From Fodinicurvata sp. EGI_FJ10296 (GTDB taxonomy: Bacteria; Pseudomonadota; Alphaproteobacteria; DSM-16000; Inquilinaceae), in contig NZ_JBFCVL010000001.1 of NCBI RefSeq assembly GCF_040712075.1, forward strand, positions 7,501 to 71,500: a stretch of DNA of 64,000 nucleotides, given 5' to 3'. Below are positions 9,190-18,038 of the stretch, one piece after another; the first letter of the stretch is position 1; each line of letters begins with the position of its first letter. Below the pieces are notes generated by a model. The model had not been told where the DNA came from, did no database searches, and saw nothing but the letters and a program-made list of their open reading frames with translations. A program made the translations under genes and the position numbers.

Positions 9190-9923
9190 CGACCATCTCC
9201 TTGACTTGAGTCGCGGCACCGCTGTGGTCTGGCACCGCCTGAATCGTCTGGACCAACGGAGCCGGGACCAACAGAGCCCGGACCAACAGAGCCGGCATGA
9301 AGGGTGCCGGGATCGGAGGCCTGCGCCCCCGCCGTAAGTGCGTCGCGCAAATTCACCAGCATGCCGGCGGTCGCTCCCCAGATGTACCACTCCCGATGCG
9401 GGTAAGCGTAATAGTATCGGTCGCGGCCTTCAAATTGACGGCTGTGACGCTGAGGGTTGTTGTCGTCGAGAATCAGATCGATCGGTATTGTGAATATCTC
9501 CGCAACCTCTTCAGAGGTGATCCGCGGCACGAAAGCGGACGACAGCCATCCCACGATTGGCACAATCTCGAATCCAGTTCGGGTGACATAGGTGTCGAGC
9601 CGGCCCAGAGGCGACACGGCAGACGGCTCCAGACCGATCTCTTCCTCGCTCTCGCGCAGCGCCGTCGCGACGTGATCGCGGTCGGTCACGTCGCACCGCC
9701 CGCCGGGAAAGCTGATCTGGCCGGCATGGGCCGTAAGGTGAGCCGCCCGGCGGGTCATGACGATCACCGGCCCATCGGCAGCCGGCTGCAGACCGATCAG
9801 CACGGCTGCAGGACGAAGGCGCGCCGGGAGGGCTATATCGGGATTGAGGTCGTGGTCGCCTCTGAGGCCGCGCCCTTTTCCGAAGTCATCGAGTTTCGAC
9901 CTGACGACCGTTTCGTTCAGCAT
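9186..9923 (-). CDS. NUDIX hydrolase, CoA pyrophosphatase type
   Basis: 245 residues from ATG 9923 (MLNETVVRSK). The NUDIX box spans about residues 74-96: GG, then REsEEEIGL with the expected Glu residues. The preceding ITAHAGQISFPGG-like stretch (here TAHAGQISFPGG) is typical of the CoA-pyrophosphatase (NudL/YeaB) branch, and EWYIWGATAGML near the end supports it. It probably hydrolyses CoA or related nucleotide pyrophosphates to 4'-phosphopantetheine and 3',5'-ADP. The C-terminal tail (GSVGP repeats, then a polar tail) is beyond the normal fold. A longer upstream frame to 10022 would overlap the DUF1285 gene and is not favoured. Confidence 0.88.
   Translation of the reverse strand: MLNETVVRSKLDDFGKGRGLRGDHDLNPDIALPARLRPAAVLIGLQPAADGPVIVMTRRAAHLTAHAGQISFPGGRCDVTDRDHVATALRESEEEIGLEPSAVSPLGRLDTYVTRTGFEIVPIVGWLSSAFVPRITSEEVAEIFTIPIDLILDDNNPQRHSRQFEGRDRYYYAYPHREWYIWGATAGMLVNLRDALTAGAQASDPGTLHAGSVGPGSVGPGSVGPDDSGGARPQRCRDSSQGDGR
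9250..9294. repeat. 15-bp tandem repeat in the NUDIX gene tail
   Basis: Three 15-base units (9250-9264, 9265-9279, 9280-9294) differ at one position each. They encode GSVGP three times in the disordered C-terminus of the NUDIX hydrolase. Same unit length as the repeat in cca, but a different sequence. Confidence 0.85.
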
Positions 9924-9975
9924 GCCAGCGTTTCTCCCCGCCCCCTGATCATCGCCGACCGGCCGGCGTCCGGTA

Positions 9976-10545
9976 TCACGAATCCTGGTCAAGCGGATGG
10001 AATGTGTTCTTGCTCCATACACCGATTCGGCCCGCGTGCGGCTCTGCGACCTCGACCAGTTGGTAGTATACCGAACGCACGATCAAGGCTTCCAGCCCCT
10101 CCTTCACCCTGACGTATGGTCGCGGTTCGCCGGTAGCTGAATCGTGAGCAACCCGGATCGGGTGATCCCGGCCGACCTCGACCTGATGGTCAAGATTGGT
10201 CCGGAACCTCAGGATCCGGCCCGGACCATCGCCTTCGATCGTCAGCTCCACAGCGACGAAGGGGGCGTCCTCGACCTCGATCCGCCCCTTCTCGGCCGGC
10301 GTCACCAGCCAGTAATCGCCATTGTCATCGCGAGTCAGAACCGTCGCGAATAGCTTCGCGATCGCCAATCGCCGGATCGGCGCCCCTTCGTGATACCAGG
10401 TGCCGTCGGCCGCGATTCGGATATCGAAGGCCGGCCCCGCGTTCTGGCCGCCGCCCGCAGCGCTGTCCGGCGCCTTTTCGACGCCGTGGCCGCGGTTCTC
10501 GGACGAGTTGATCATTGTGCGACGGTCGTCGATCGGGCTACTCAT
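9976..10545 (-). CDS. DUF1285 domain-containing protein
   Basis: 189 residues. After a disordered N-terminus of about 35 residues comes the DUF1285 core: FDIRIAADGTWYHEGAPIRR, LAIAKLFATVLTRDDNGDYWLVTPAEKGRI, VEDAPFVAVEL, and a C-terminal LIVRSVYYQLVE. The family is common in Alphaproteobacteria and its function is unknown. It is first in a minus-strand set with NUDIX, DUF6111 and cca. Its promoter should lie in the 175-bp gap shared with the divergent moxR operon. Confidence 0.87.
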   Translation of the reverse strand: MSSPIDDRRTMINSSENRGHGVEKAPDSAAGGGQNAGPAFDIRIAADGTWYHEGAPIRRLAIAKLFATVLTRDDNGDYWLVTPAEKGRIEVEDAPFVAVELTIEGDGPGRILRFRTNLDHQVEVGRDHPIRVAHDSATGEPRPYVRVKEGLEALIVRSVYYQLVEVAEPHAGRIGVWSKNTFHPLDQDS

Positions 10546-10720
10546 TCGGTGCTTCCCTCTTTTGGACCAGCACGATTGGGCCGGGGTGGATTTGTCGGGG
10601 CGAATCGATCGCCGGGCCGCATTCGCGGTCCGCCGAAGATGATGGTGCCCGGCGGTGACTGTACCATTCAGATTTCCGCCATAGTCTTTAGATAGTAAAT
10701 CCGATCAACGCGGACCAGCG

Positions 10721-11809
10721 GTGAGCTCAATGCAATCTCGGTTTTCAGACGCCTCCTCCGACGAGGATCGCTCTTTGCTTGCAACGGGGCCCGGGTCGGG
10801 AGTCGACTCCGCTTTCGGGGCGGGTGAGACCCCGATCGATCTCGTTGCCCAGGCGGAGCGGGTGGCCGACCAGCTCTCTCGTCTGCGGGGTATGATCGGG
10901 CGCGTGATTTTCGGCCAGGAGGCCGTCGTCGAACAGGCGCTGACGACGTTCCTTGCCGGGGGGCATGCGCTGCTGATCGGCGTGCCGGGTCTGGCAAAGA
11001 CACGGCTGGTCGAAACCCTGTGCACCGCCGCCGGTCTGGAAGGGCGGCGCGTTCAATGCACGCCCGACCTGATGCCGGCCGATATCCTCGGCTCCGAAGT
11101 TCTCGACGAAGACGAGGACGGCCGCCGGCATTTCCGCTTCATACCGGGGCCGGTGTTCTGCCAGCTGCTGATGGCCGACGAGATCAACCGTGCCAGCCCG
11201 AGAACGCAATCCGCTTTGCTTCAGGCGATGCAGGAACGCAGCATTTCCGTGGCCGGGCAGACCCATGACCTTCCACGCCCGTTCCATGTGCTGGCGACGC
11301 AGAATCCGATCGAGCAGGAAGGCACTTATCCGCTGCCCGAGGCGCAGCTCGACAGGTTTCTGATGCAGATCGACGTCGATTACCCCGATGCCGATGCCGA
11401 ACGATCGTTGCTGATCGCCACGACCGGCGCCGAGGAAGATCCCGTGCGCCCGGTCATGGATGCCGAAGCGCTGCTGGCCGCACAGACGCTTGTCAGACGG
11501 ACACCCGTGGGCGAAAGCGTCGTTGATGCCATTCTGACCATCGTGCGCCAGGGACGGCCCGAGACGACCGATATTGACAGCGTCAGCCGCTTCGTCGCCT
11601 GGGGCCCCGGTCCGCGCGCGGGCCAGGCGCTCATGCTCGCCTGCCGGGCCAGGGCTCTGCTGCAAGGGCGGTTCGCCCCGTCGGTCGACGATATCGTCGC
11701 TCTCGCCGCCCCTATTCTGAAGCACAGGATGGCGCTGACCTTCGCGGCGCGGGCCGATGGGCGAACCGTCGACGATGTCGTCGCCGACCTCTGTCAGCGC
11801 ATCGTATGA
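10721..11809 (+). CDS. MoxR family AAA+ ATPase
   Basis: 362 residues if read from GTG 10721; ATG 10730 removes three residues and is equally possible. Walker A is GVPGLAKTRL (87-96), Walker B is LLMADE (149-154), and sensor regions ATQNPIEQEGTYPLPEAQLDRF follow, as in MoxR proteins. These act as chaperone-like ATPases in assembling or inserting metal or cofactor into partners encoded beside them. It is the first gene of a four-gene operon with ATGA overlaps, the usual MoxR-DUF58-BatA-like arrangement. The first 40 residues are low-complexity and not conserved. Confidence 0.93.
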   Translation: MSSMQSRFSDASSDEDRSLLATGPGSGVDSAFGAGETPIDLVAQAERVADQLSRLRGMIGRVIFGQEAVVEQALTTFLAGGHALLIGVPGLAKTRLVETLCTAAGLEGRRVQCTPDLMPADILGSEVLDEDEDGRRHFRFIPGPVFCQLLMADEINRASPRTQSALLQAMQERSISVAGQTHDLPRPFHVLATQNPIEQEGTYPLPEAQLDRFLMQIDVDYPDADAERSLLIATTGAEEDPVRPVMDAEALLAAQTLVRRTPVGESVVDAILTIVRQGRPETTDIDSVSRFVAWGPGPRAGQALMLACRARALLQGRFAPSVDDIVALAAPILKHRMALTFAARADGRTVDDVVADLCQRIV

Positions 11810-12879
11810 TATCGCCGATCACATCGATATTCGACTTTATCCGGCGCAGTGGCAGCCGGAACAACGGGCGGCGATCGCCGGGCAACGCTGCAACGGCTCA
11901 GGGCGCCGTGCCGGGAATATCCGTTTCCCGGCCGGAAGGGTGGTCGCCGGACAAAAGGCAGCGCTACGGCGCCCCTGATACGCCGACTGCCCGCCGCCAG
12001 GCCGATGCCGCCGCCGGAATGCTGCCGTCGCTATTGGTCGAAGCGCAGTACGTCGCGTCGACGGTCGCGCAGGGCGTTCACGGCCGACGACGGGTCGGGC
12101 CGGGCGAGAGCTTCTGGCAGTTCCGTCGCTACACCCATGGCGACACGCTGGCCCGGGTGGATTGGCGGCAATCGGGCAAAAGCCGGCATGTTTTCGTTCG
12201 CGAGTACGAATGGGAGGCATCGCAGACTGTGGCGTTGTGGCGCGATTCGGGCGCCTCGATGACCTATCGGTCGATGGACACGCTGCCCACCAAGCGCCAC
12301 CGCACCGACGTTCTGGTGCTGGGTCTGGCGCTACTCCTCAACCGGGGTGGCGAACGGATCGCATTGCTCGGCGCACCGGCCCCGCCCACCGCCGGACGGA
12401 TCAATCTCGATCGCTTCGCCAGCCAGCTCGAAGGTCTGGGGCCGATCGACGACGCCGCCCTGGCGGCCATTCCCCGTCATGCTTCCGCGGTGCTGATCGG
12501 CGACTTCATCGACGCCCCCGAAAGGGTCGAATCGGCGTTGACGACGCTGGCCGCCCGTTCGGTACATGGACACCTTTTGCAAGTCCTGGACCCGGCTGAG
12601 GCAACATTGCCCTTTACCGGCCGGATACGCTTTCGCGACGTCGAATCGCCGCGGGAAATGCTCGTGCCTCGCGTTCAGGGAATACGATCGGACTATCTGC
12701 GCCGGCTGGCGGAGCGTCAGGACCGGCTGGCAAGGGCCGCCAGACGGGCGGGCTGGACCTTTGCAGTTCACCGCACGGATCACACCGTACAAGCCGGTCT
12801 GATCTATCTTTACGGGGCGCTTTCCGGCGATCCGGCGATAACGGGGGTTGCCGGCCGTTCGTCGGCGACCCGGCGATGA
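11806..12879 (+). CDS. DUF58 domain-containing protein
   Basis: 357 residues. Its ATG overlaps the moxR stop as ATGA. The DUF58 core appears as GVHGRRRVGPGESFWQFR, YTHGDTLARVDWRQSG and HVFVREYEWEASQTVALW, with the conserved aspartates around DWR and the RE(Y/F)E segment. DUF58 proteins resemble von Willebrand A folds and nearly always pair with a MoxR ATPase. No membrane helix was seen. The N-terminal 70 residues are basic and poorly conserved. Function: probable MoxR partner; target unknown. Confidence 0.9.
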   Translation: MISPITSIFDFIRRSGSRNNGRRSPGNAATAQGAVPGISVSRPEGWSPDKRQRYGAPDTPTARRQADAAAGMLPSLLVEAQYVASTVAQGVHGRRRVGPGESFWQFRRYTHGDTLARVDWRQSGKSRHVFVREYEWEASQTVALWRDSGASMTYRSMDTLPTKRHRTDVLVLGLALLLNRGGERIALLGAPAPPTAGRINLDRFASQLEGLGPIDDAALAAIPRHASAVLIGDFIDAPERVESALTTLAARSVHGHLLQVLDPAEATLPFTGRIRFRDVESPREMLVPRVQGIRSDYLRRLAERQDRLARAARRAGWTFAVHRTDHTVQAGLIYLYGALSGDPAITGVAGRSSATRR

Positions 12880-12898
12880 CGACGGCGAGGTGGAGAGT

Positions 12899-15730
12899 AT
12901 GACCACCCTTGGGACCATCCCTGGTATCCCGGTCTGGGGCTCCCTGGTTTTTGTCATGCCATGGATCCTCGCGGCACTGGCCGTGCTGCCGATCATTTAC
13001 TGGCTGCTGAAAGCCACGCCGCCATCGCCGCGACGCGTGACCTTTCCGGCCATCCGACTGCTGCTCGATCTGCGCACACAGGAGGAAACGCCCGATCGAA
13101 CGCCCTTGTGGCTCCTGGCTCTGCGCCTGCTCGTGGCGGCATTGATCATCGTCGCCCTGGCCCGGCCGATCCTCAATCCCGGCGACGATCTGCCAGGAAC
13201 CGGTCCGGTTCTGGTGGTTGTCGATAACGGCTGGGCCGCAGCCGCCGGGTGGGACGACCGTCAGGAGGCTTTGTCGTCGATCATCGACCGCGCCGCCCGA
13301 CAGGACCGCCGGATTGCCATACTGCCGACCGCACCCGCTGCGGATGCGACGCCCGCCTCGGCGCCGCGTGCCGTCCGTGCCGACGACGCCGACGACATTG
13401 CGGCGGGTCTGGCGCCGCTTCCCTGGCCGGTGGACCGGGCAGCGGCGGCCGAGGCATTGGCCGAATTCGAGACGGGCAGCGGCGTGCATTCGATCTGGCT
13501 CAGCGACGGCCTGGATGCGCCGGGAACCGATACGCTGGCCACCGTTCTGGCAGACATGGGCAGCGTTCAGGCGACGGTGCCCGACACGACCCAAACAGCC
13601 CGGCTGTTGGCGCCGCCTGATCTGGACACTCGGCAGTTAACGGTTCCCGTTCATCGGTCATCGGCGGGCGACGAGGAAGAAGTGGCGATTCGTCTGATTG
13701 CCGCCGATGGCCGGCTTCTGGACCAGCGACCGGCACGCTTCGCCGAAGATGCGACGACGGCGAGTGCATCCTTCGATCTTCCGGCTGACCTGCGCAACGA
13801 AGCGGTTCGGGCCGAGATCGACGGCGCCTTTACGGCCGGGGCGGTCGCCCTGCTTGACGAACGGTGGCGCCGGCGGCCTGTCGGGATTGTCGGCGATCCC
13901 TCCGACAGCGGCGCTCAGCCGCTTCTTGACGAGTATCACTATTTGTCCAGCGCTCTTGAGCCGTTCAGCGACATCCGGACCGGCTCGCTGACGGACCTGG
14001 CTGACGGCGGGGCGGCCGTTATCATGGTGCCGGACAGCGTCCCGCTCTCCCTGGCCGACCGGCAGAGGGCCGAAGAATTCGCCCGGACCGGCGGCATCGT
14101 CGTTCGCTTCGCCGGCCCCCGGCTCGCTGTCGCCGAAGATCCGCTGGTGCCGGTGCCGTTGCGATCCGGCGACCGTATTCTGTCGGGTGCCCTCACGTGG
14201 TCCGAGCCGATGGCGCTCGCCCCGTTTGATGACGCCAGCCCGTTCGCCGGCCTGTCGGCACCGGAGGACATACGGGTCGAACGTCAGGTTCTCGCCCAGC
14301 CCACCGGCGACCTCGCGTCCCGGAGCTGGGCGCGGCTTGAGGATGGAACCCCGCTGGTGACGGCCGTGCGGCGTGACGACGGCTGGCTCGTCCTGCTTCA
14401 CACCACCGCAACGCCTGAATGGTCCAACCTGCCACTGACCGGCGTTTTCGTCGAAATGCTTCAGCGTCTGGTCGCCCTGTCCGAAGGCCGGTCGACAGCA
14501 ACCGATGCAAACGAAGCAGCCACGCTGGACCCGCTGCAGACGCTGGCCGCAAACGGTCAGCTCGGCCCGGCCCCGCCGACGGCGCTGCCGATTGCCGTCG
14601 CATCCCTGGGCGAGCCACAAATCGGCCCGCGGCATCCGCCGGGCTTTTATGGAACCGCCGATGCGCGGCGCGCGGTCAGCCTCGGCGCCGGTGTGGCACC
14701 GCCCGCACCGCTCGTGTTCGAACCGGAAGGCATTGCCACGGCAAGTTATGAGACGGCGCCCGAGATCGATCTCATGCCCTGGCTTCTGACAGCCGCGCTG
14801 TGCCTGCTTGTTATCGACGGTATCGTGGCTCTGGTGCTGCGTGGTCTCGTGCCGTTCGGCGAGCGCGTTGCGCAGCCGGGCGGCACCGGAACCGTCGGGA
14901 GTCTGCTGATCGCCATCATGATCGCCGGCATCGGGGCCGGAGCGGGAATCGGAGCCGGGACCATCATGGTACTGTCGGCCGAAAGCGCCCGGGCGGACAC
15001 AGGCGTCACCGACGACCGGACACTGAGGGCGGCAACGAACACCTATCTCGCCTATGTGGAAACCGGCATGCCAGGTGTTGATGACGTCAGCCGATCCGGG
15101 CTTGAGGCTTTGGCGGCGGTCCTGCGGGGCCGGACATCGGTCGACGCGGCCGGCGCGATGGCGGTCAACCCGGCCAGCGATGACCTGACGTTCTTTCCAT
15201 TGATCTACTGGCCGGTGCCCCCTGAACATCCCGACCTGTCGTCCGAAGCGGTCGACCGGGTAAACGACTATCTGGCCCATGGCGGAATGATCGTCTTCGA
15301 TACCCGCGATCGCGGATTATCGACACAGGGGTTCGGTGGAACGCCTGCCGGGCGAAGACTGCAGAGTCTGGCCGGCACCCTGGACATCCCCGCCCTGGAG
15401 CGGGTGCCCGAGGACCACGTTCTGACCCGGGCCTTTTATTTGCTGCAGGATTTTCCAGGTCGTTATGCTGAAGGAGACGTCTGGGTCGAGACGCCCGCCG
15501 AACGGGTCAACGACGGCGTTTCCGGCGTCGTCATCGGCGGCAATGACTGGGCTTCGGCCTGGGCCCGCGACGACACCGGACGAGCGATGTATCCGATCGC
15601 CGGCGGCGGCGAACGCCAGCGCGAAATGTCCTACCGCTTCGGCGTCAATCTCGTGATCTACGCTTTGACAGGCAACTACAAGGCCGATCAGGTCCACGTA
15701 CCGGCGATCCTCGAAAGGCTGACGCAATGA
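12899..15730 (+). CDS. BatA-N / DUF4159 membrane protein
   Basis: 943 residues from ATG 12899, which has AGGTGGAGAG just upstream and begins before the first membrane helix. The open frame also runs from ATG 12848 inside the DUF58 gene, which is less likely. The N-terminus matches the BatA N-terminal type: two helices with a PSPRRVTFPAIRLL segment between them. A long extracytoplasmic region follows with vWA- and GATase-like stretches. A second pair of helices lies around residues 620-700 by position. The C-terminal DUF4159 domain includes NTYLAYVETG, FFPLIYWPV, and NDYLAHGGMIVFDTRD. It is translationally coupled (ATGA) to the next gene. Role unknown; probably an envelope complex served by MoxR. 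Confidence 0.85.
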   Translation: MTTLGTIPGIPVWGSLVFVMPWILAALAVLPIIYWLLKATPPSPRRVTFPAIRLLLDLRTQEETPDRTPLWLLALRLLVAALIIVALARPILNPGDDLPGTGPVLVVVDNGWAAAAGWDDRQEALSSIIDRAARQDRRIAILPTAPAADATPASAPRAVRADDADDIAAGLAPLPWPVDRAAAAEALAEFETGSGVHSIWLSDGLDAPGTDTLATVLADMGSVQATVPDTTQTARLLAPPDLDTRQLTVPVHRSSAGDEEEVAIRLIAADGRLLDQRPARFAEDATTASASFDLPADLRNEAVRAEIDGAFTAGAVALLDERWRRRPVGIVGDPSDSGAQPLLDEYHYLSSALEPFSDIRTGSLTDLADGGAAVIMVPDSVPLSLADRQRAEEFARTGGIVVRFAGPRLAVAEDPLVPVPLRSGDRILSGALTWSEPMALAPFDDASPFAGLSAPEDIRVERQVLAQPTGDLASRSWARLEDGTPLVTAVRRDDGWLVLLHTTATPEWSNLPLTGVFVEMLQRLVALSEGRSTATDANEAATLDPLQTLAANGQLGPAPPTALPIAVASLGEPQIGPRHPPGFYGTADARRAVSLGAGVAPPAPLVFEPEGIATASYETAPEIDLMPWLLTAALCLLVIDGIVALVLRGLVPFGERVAQPGGTGTVGSLLIAIMIAGIGAGAGIGAGTIMVLSAESARADTGVTDDRTLRAATNTYLAYVETGMPGVDDVSRSGLEALAAVLRGRTSVDAAGAMAVNPASDDLTFFPLIYWPVPPEHPDLSSEAVDRVNDYLAHGGMIVFDTRDRGLSTQGFGGTPAGRRLQSLAGTLDIPALERVPEDHVLTRAFYLLQDFPGRYAEGDVWVETPAERVNDGVSGVVIGGNDWASAWARDDTGRAMYPIAGGGERQREMSYRFGVNLVIYALTGNYKADQVHVPAILERLTQ

Positions 15731-17862
15731 TGTCGATGGCCCCGCTGATCGGCGCCCAGTCCGCGGCCACCGTGACGCGGACCACGGCGATCGATTTCGC
15801 GCCGTTCCTGCCGGTGTGGCTCATCGCCGTCTTCGCCATTCTGATTGCGGCGACCTCGGTCTACGGGCTGTACCGGCGGGCGCCGGGCGTCATGGTGCGG
15901 CTGGGCGTCTGCACCGTGCTGATTCTGGTGCTGGCCAATCCGTCTCTGGAACGCGAAGACCGCGCGGCCATCGCGGACACGGCCGTCATCCTCGTGGATG
16001 AAACGCCGAGCCAGCGCTATGGCGCGCGCCGCGAGCGGGCCGAACAGGCTGCCGCCGAATTGCAGGAACGGCTCGAATCAGAAGAAAACCTTGAAACCCG
16101 CGTCGTCCGGGTTGGTCTCGACGGGCCAGCCAGCCTTGAGCAAACGCGCCTGTTCGATGCCCTTGACCAGGCCGTCGCCGATACCCCTCGTCGACGGATC
16201 GGTTCGGTGTTCATGGTGACCGACGGTCAGGTCCACGACGTCCCATCGGGCGTGGGCACCCTTGACGGTATCGGTCCGATCCACACGCTGCTGACGGGCG
16301 AACGCAACGAGATCGACCGCCGGCTGACGATCGTGCAAGCGCCGTCCTATGGCATCGTCGGGCAGGATGCCTCCGTGACCGTGCGAATCGATGATCTTCC
16401 CGAGGTCGGCGCAAGCGGTATGGCCCGCGTCGACGCGACGGTCGACGGTGAGCATGTCGTTACCCGCGATCTGACGGTCGGCCAGAATTACGAGATGACG
16501 TTCCCGCTCTCGCATGGCGGCCAAACAGTAATCGAACTGGAGGTGGCGCCGATCGACGACGAGATTACGACCGCCAACAACCGGGCGGCCGTCGTCGTCA
16601 ACGGCGTGCGGGACCGGCTTCGGGTCCTGTTGGTATCCGGCGAGCCTCATGCCGGACAGCGTGCCTGGCGCAACGTCCTGAAATCGGATCCAGCGGTCGA
16701 TCTGGTGCATTTCACCATTCTTCGGCCACCCGAGAAGCAGGACGGCACACCGATCAATGAACTTTCCCTGATTTCGTTTCCCATTCGAGAGTTGTTCGAA
16801 ATCAGCCTGTTCGAGTTCGACCTCGTGATTTTCGACCAGTACCAGCGCCGCGGCGTGCTGCCGTCGACCTATTTTCACAATATTGCCGACTATGTCCGGC
16901 GCGGTGGTGCCTTCCTTGAGGCCAGCGGACCCGACTTTGCCCAGCCGTTCAGCATTTACCGGACCCCGCTGGGCAGCATTCTGCCGGGCGAACCAACGGG
17001 CGACATCGTCGAGCGGGCCTTTCGGCCCGGACTGACCGAAGACGGCACCCGCCACCCGGTGACGGCCGGATTGTCCGGCGTCGCAAATGGCCTGAACGGA
17101 TCCGGCGAAGCCGCCGACTGGGGGCGCTGGTTCCGCCAGATCGTGGTGCGGCCGACCGCCGGTGCAACGGTCATGTCGGGGGCCGACAATCAACCGCTCA
17201 TGATTCTCGACCGCGTCGGTGAAGGTCGCGTGGCACAGTTGATGTCGGATCAGATGTGGCTATGGGGGCGGGGTTACGATGGCGGCGGTCCGCAATCCGA
17301 GATCATTCGGCGTGTGGCCCACTGGCTGATGAAAGAGCCGGAACTTGAGGAGAATGATCTGGTCGCTACGACCAACGGGGCGACGATCACCGTCGAGCGG
17401 CGCCGGCTCGATGGTGAAGAGGCTACAGTGACGCTGACATCGCCGTCCGGGCAGGAGGCCCGGGTCGACATGACCCGGACGGCTCCGGGACGCTGGCAGG
17501 GACAGACCGCAGCAACCGAGCCGGGGGTATACCGCGTCGCGGACAACGACGAGACGACGCTGGCCGTCGTCGGCGCTCTCAACCCGCCGGCATTGCGCGA
17601 CGTTCGGACCACCGAAGAAAAACTGGCCGGCATCGTCTCATCAACCGGCGGCCGCTTTCATTGGCTGGAGGATGGGGACATGCCGGCCATTCGCCGGGTG
17701 GACGCCGGAGCGCCGACGCAGGGGCCCGGCTGGATGGGCGTGCGGCGCAGCGGCGATTATCTGGTCACCGGCGTCAGTGACATTCCCTTGCTGCCCGCGG
17801 TGCTGGTGCTTCTGCTTCTCGTCGGCGGCTTGCTGGCGGCCTGGCGCCGAGAAGGGCAGTAA
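15727..17862 (+). CDS. Membrane protein with glutamine amidotransferase-like domain
   Basis: 711 residues. Two hydrophobic helices are at about 20-70 (FLPVWLIAVFAILIAATSVY and VRLGVCTVLILVLANPSL), and one is at the C-terminus (LPAVLVLLLLVGGLLAAW). Between them lies a vWA-like stretch (AVILVDETPSQR, VFMVTDGQVHD) and then a class-I-GATase-like fold (LRVLLVSGEPHAG, LVIFDQYQRRGVLP, YVRRGGAFLEASGPDF). It is the last gene of the moxR operon, starting ATGATG over the preceding stop. It belongs with uncharacterised envelope proteins of MoxR clusters. I see no complete GATase catalytic Cys-His-Glu triad and infer a structural rather than catalytic role. Confidence 0.8.
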   Translation: MMSMAPLIGAQSAATVTRTTAIDFAPFLPVWLIAVFAILIAATSVYGLYRRAPGVMVRLGVCTVLILVLANPSLEREDRAAIADTAVILVDETPSQRYGARRERAEQAAAELQERLESEENLETRVVRVGLDGPASLEQTRLFDALDQAVADTPRRRIGSVFMVTDGQVHDVPSGVGTLDGIGPIHTLLTGERNEIDRRLTIVQAPSYGIVGQDASVTVRIDDLPEVGASGMARVDATVDGEHVVTRDLTVGQNYEMTFPLSHGGQTVIELEVAPIDDEITTANNRAAVVVNGVRDRLRVLLVSGEPHAGQRAWRNVLKSDPAVDLVHFTILRPPEKQDGTPINELSLISFPIRELFEISLFEFDLVIFDQYQRRGVLPSTYFHNIADYVRRGGAFLEASGPDFAQPFSIYRTPLGSILPGEPTGDIVERAFRPGLTEDGTRHPVTAGLSGVANGLNGSGEAADWGRWFRQIVVRPTAGATVMSGADNQPLMILDRVGEGRVAQLMSDQMWLWGRGYDGGGPQSEIIRRVAHWLMKEPELEENDLVATTNGATITVERRRLDGEEATVTLTSPSGQEARVDMTRTAPGRWQGQTAATEPGVYRVADNDETTLAVVGALNPPALRDVRTTEEKLAGIVSSTGGRFHWLEDGDMPAIRRVDAGAPTQGPGWMGVRRSGDYLVTGVSDIPLLPAVLVLLLLVGGLLAAWRREGQ

Positions 17863-18038
17863 GGCACGCAGGCGCAAATAGCGATCCTGCCGGATCTGGA
17901 GCTTCATCCTCCTTGTGTGTGCCTGCTCCTGTGTTACCTTGGACGCAATTGGAGGAACGGGCACAAAACAACTCACGATTTTAACTAAATGCAGAAACTT
18001 GAATACGAAAATCAGGGGTTTTTGCCGGCCGTGGTGCG

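Noticed and set aside
13658-15280. A 540-residue open frame on the minus strand inside the DUF4159 gene
   Set aside because: Antisense to a well-supported gene, without conserved motif.
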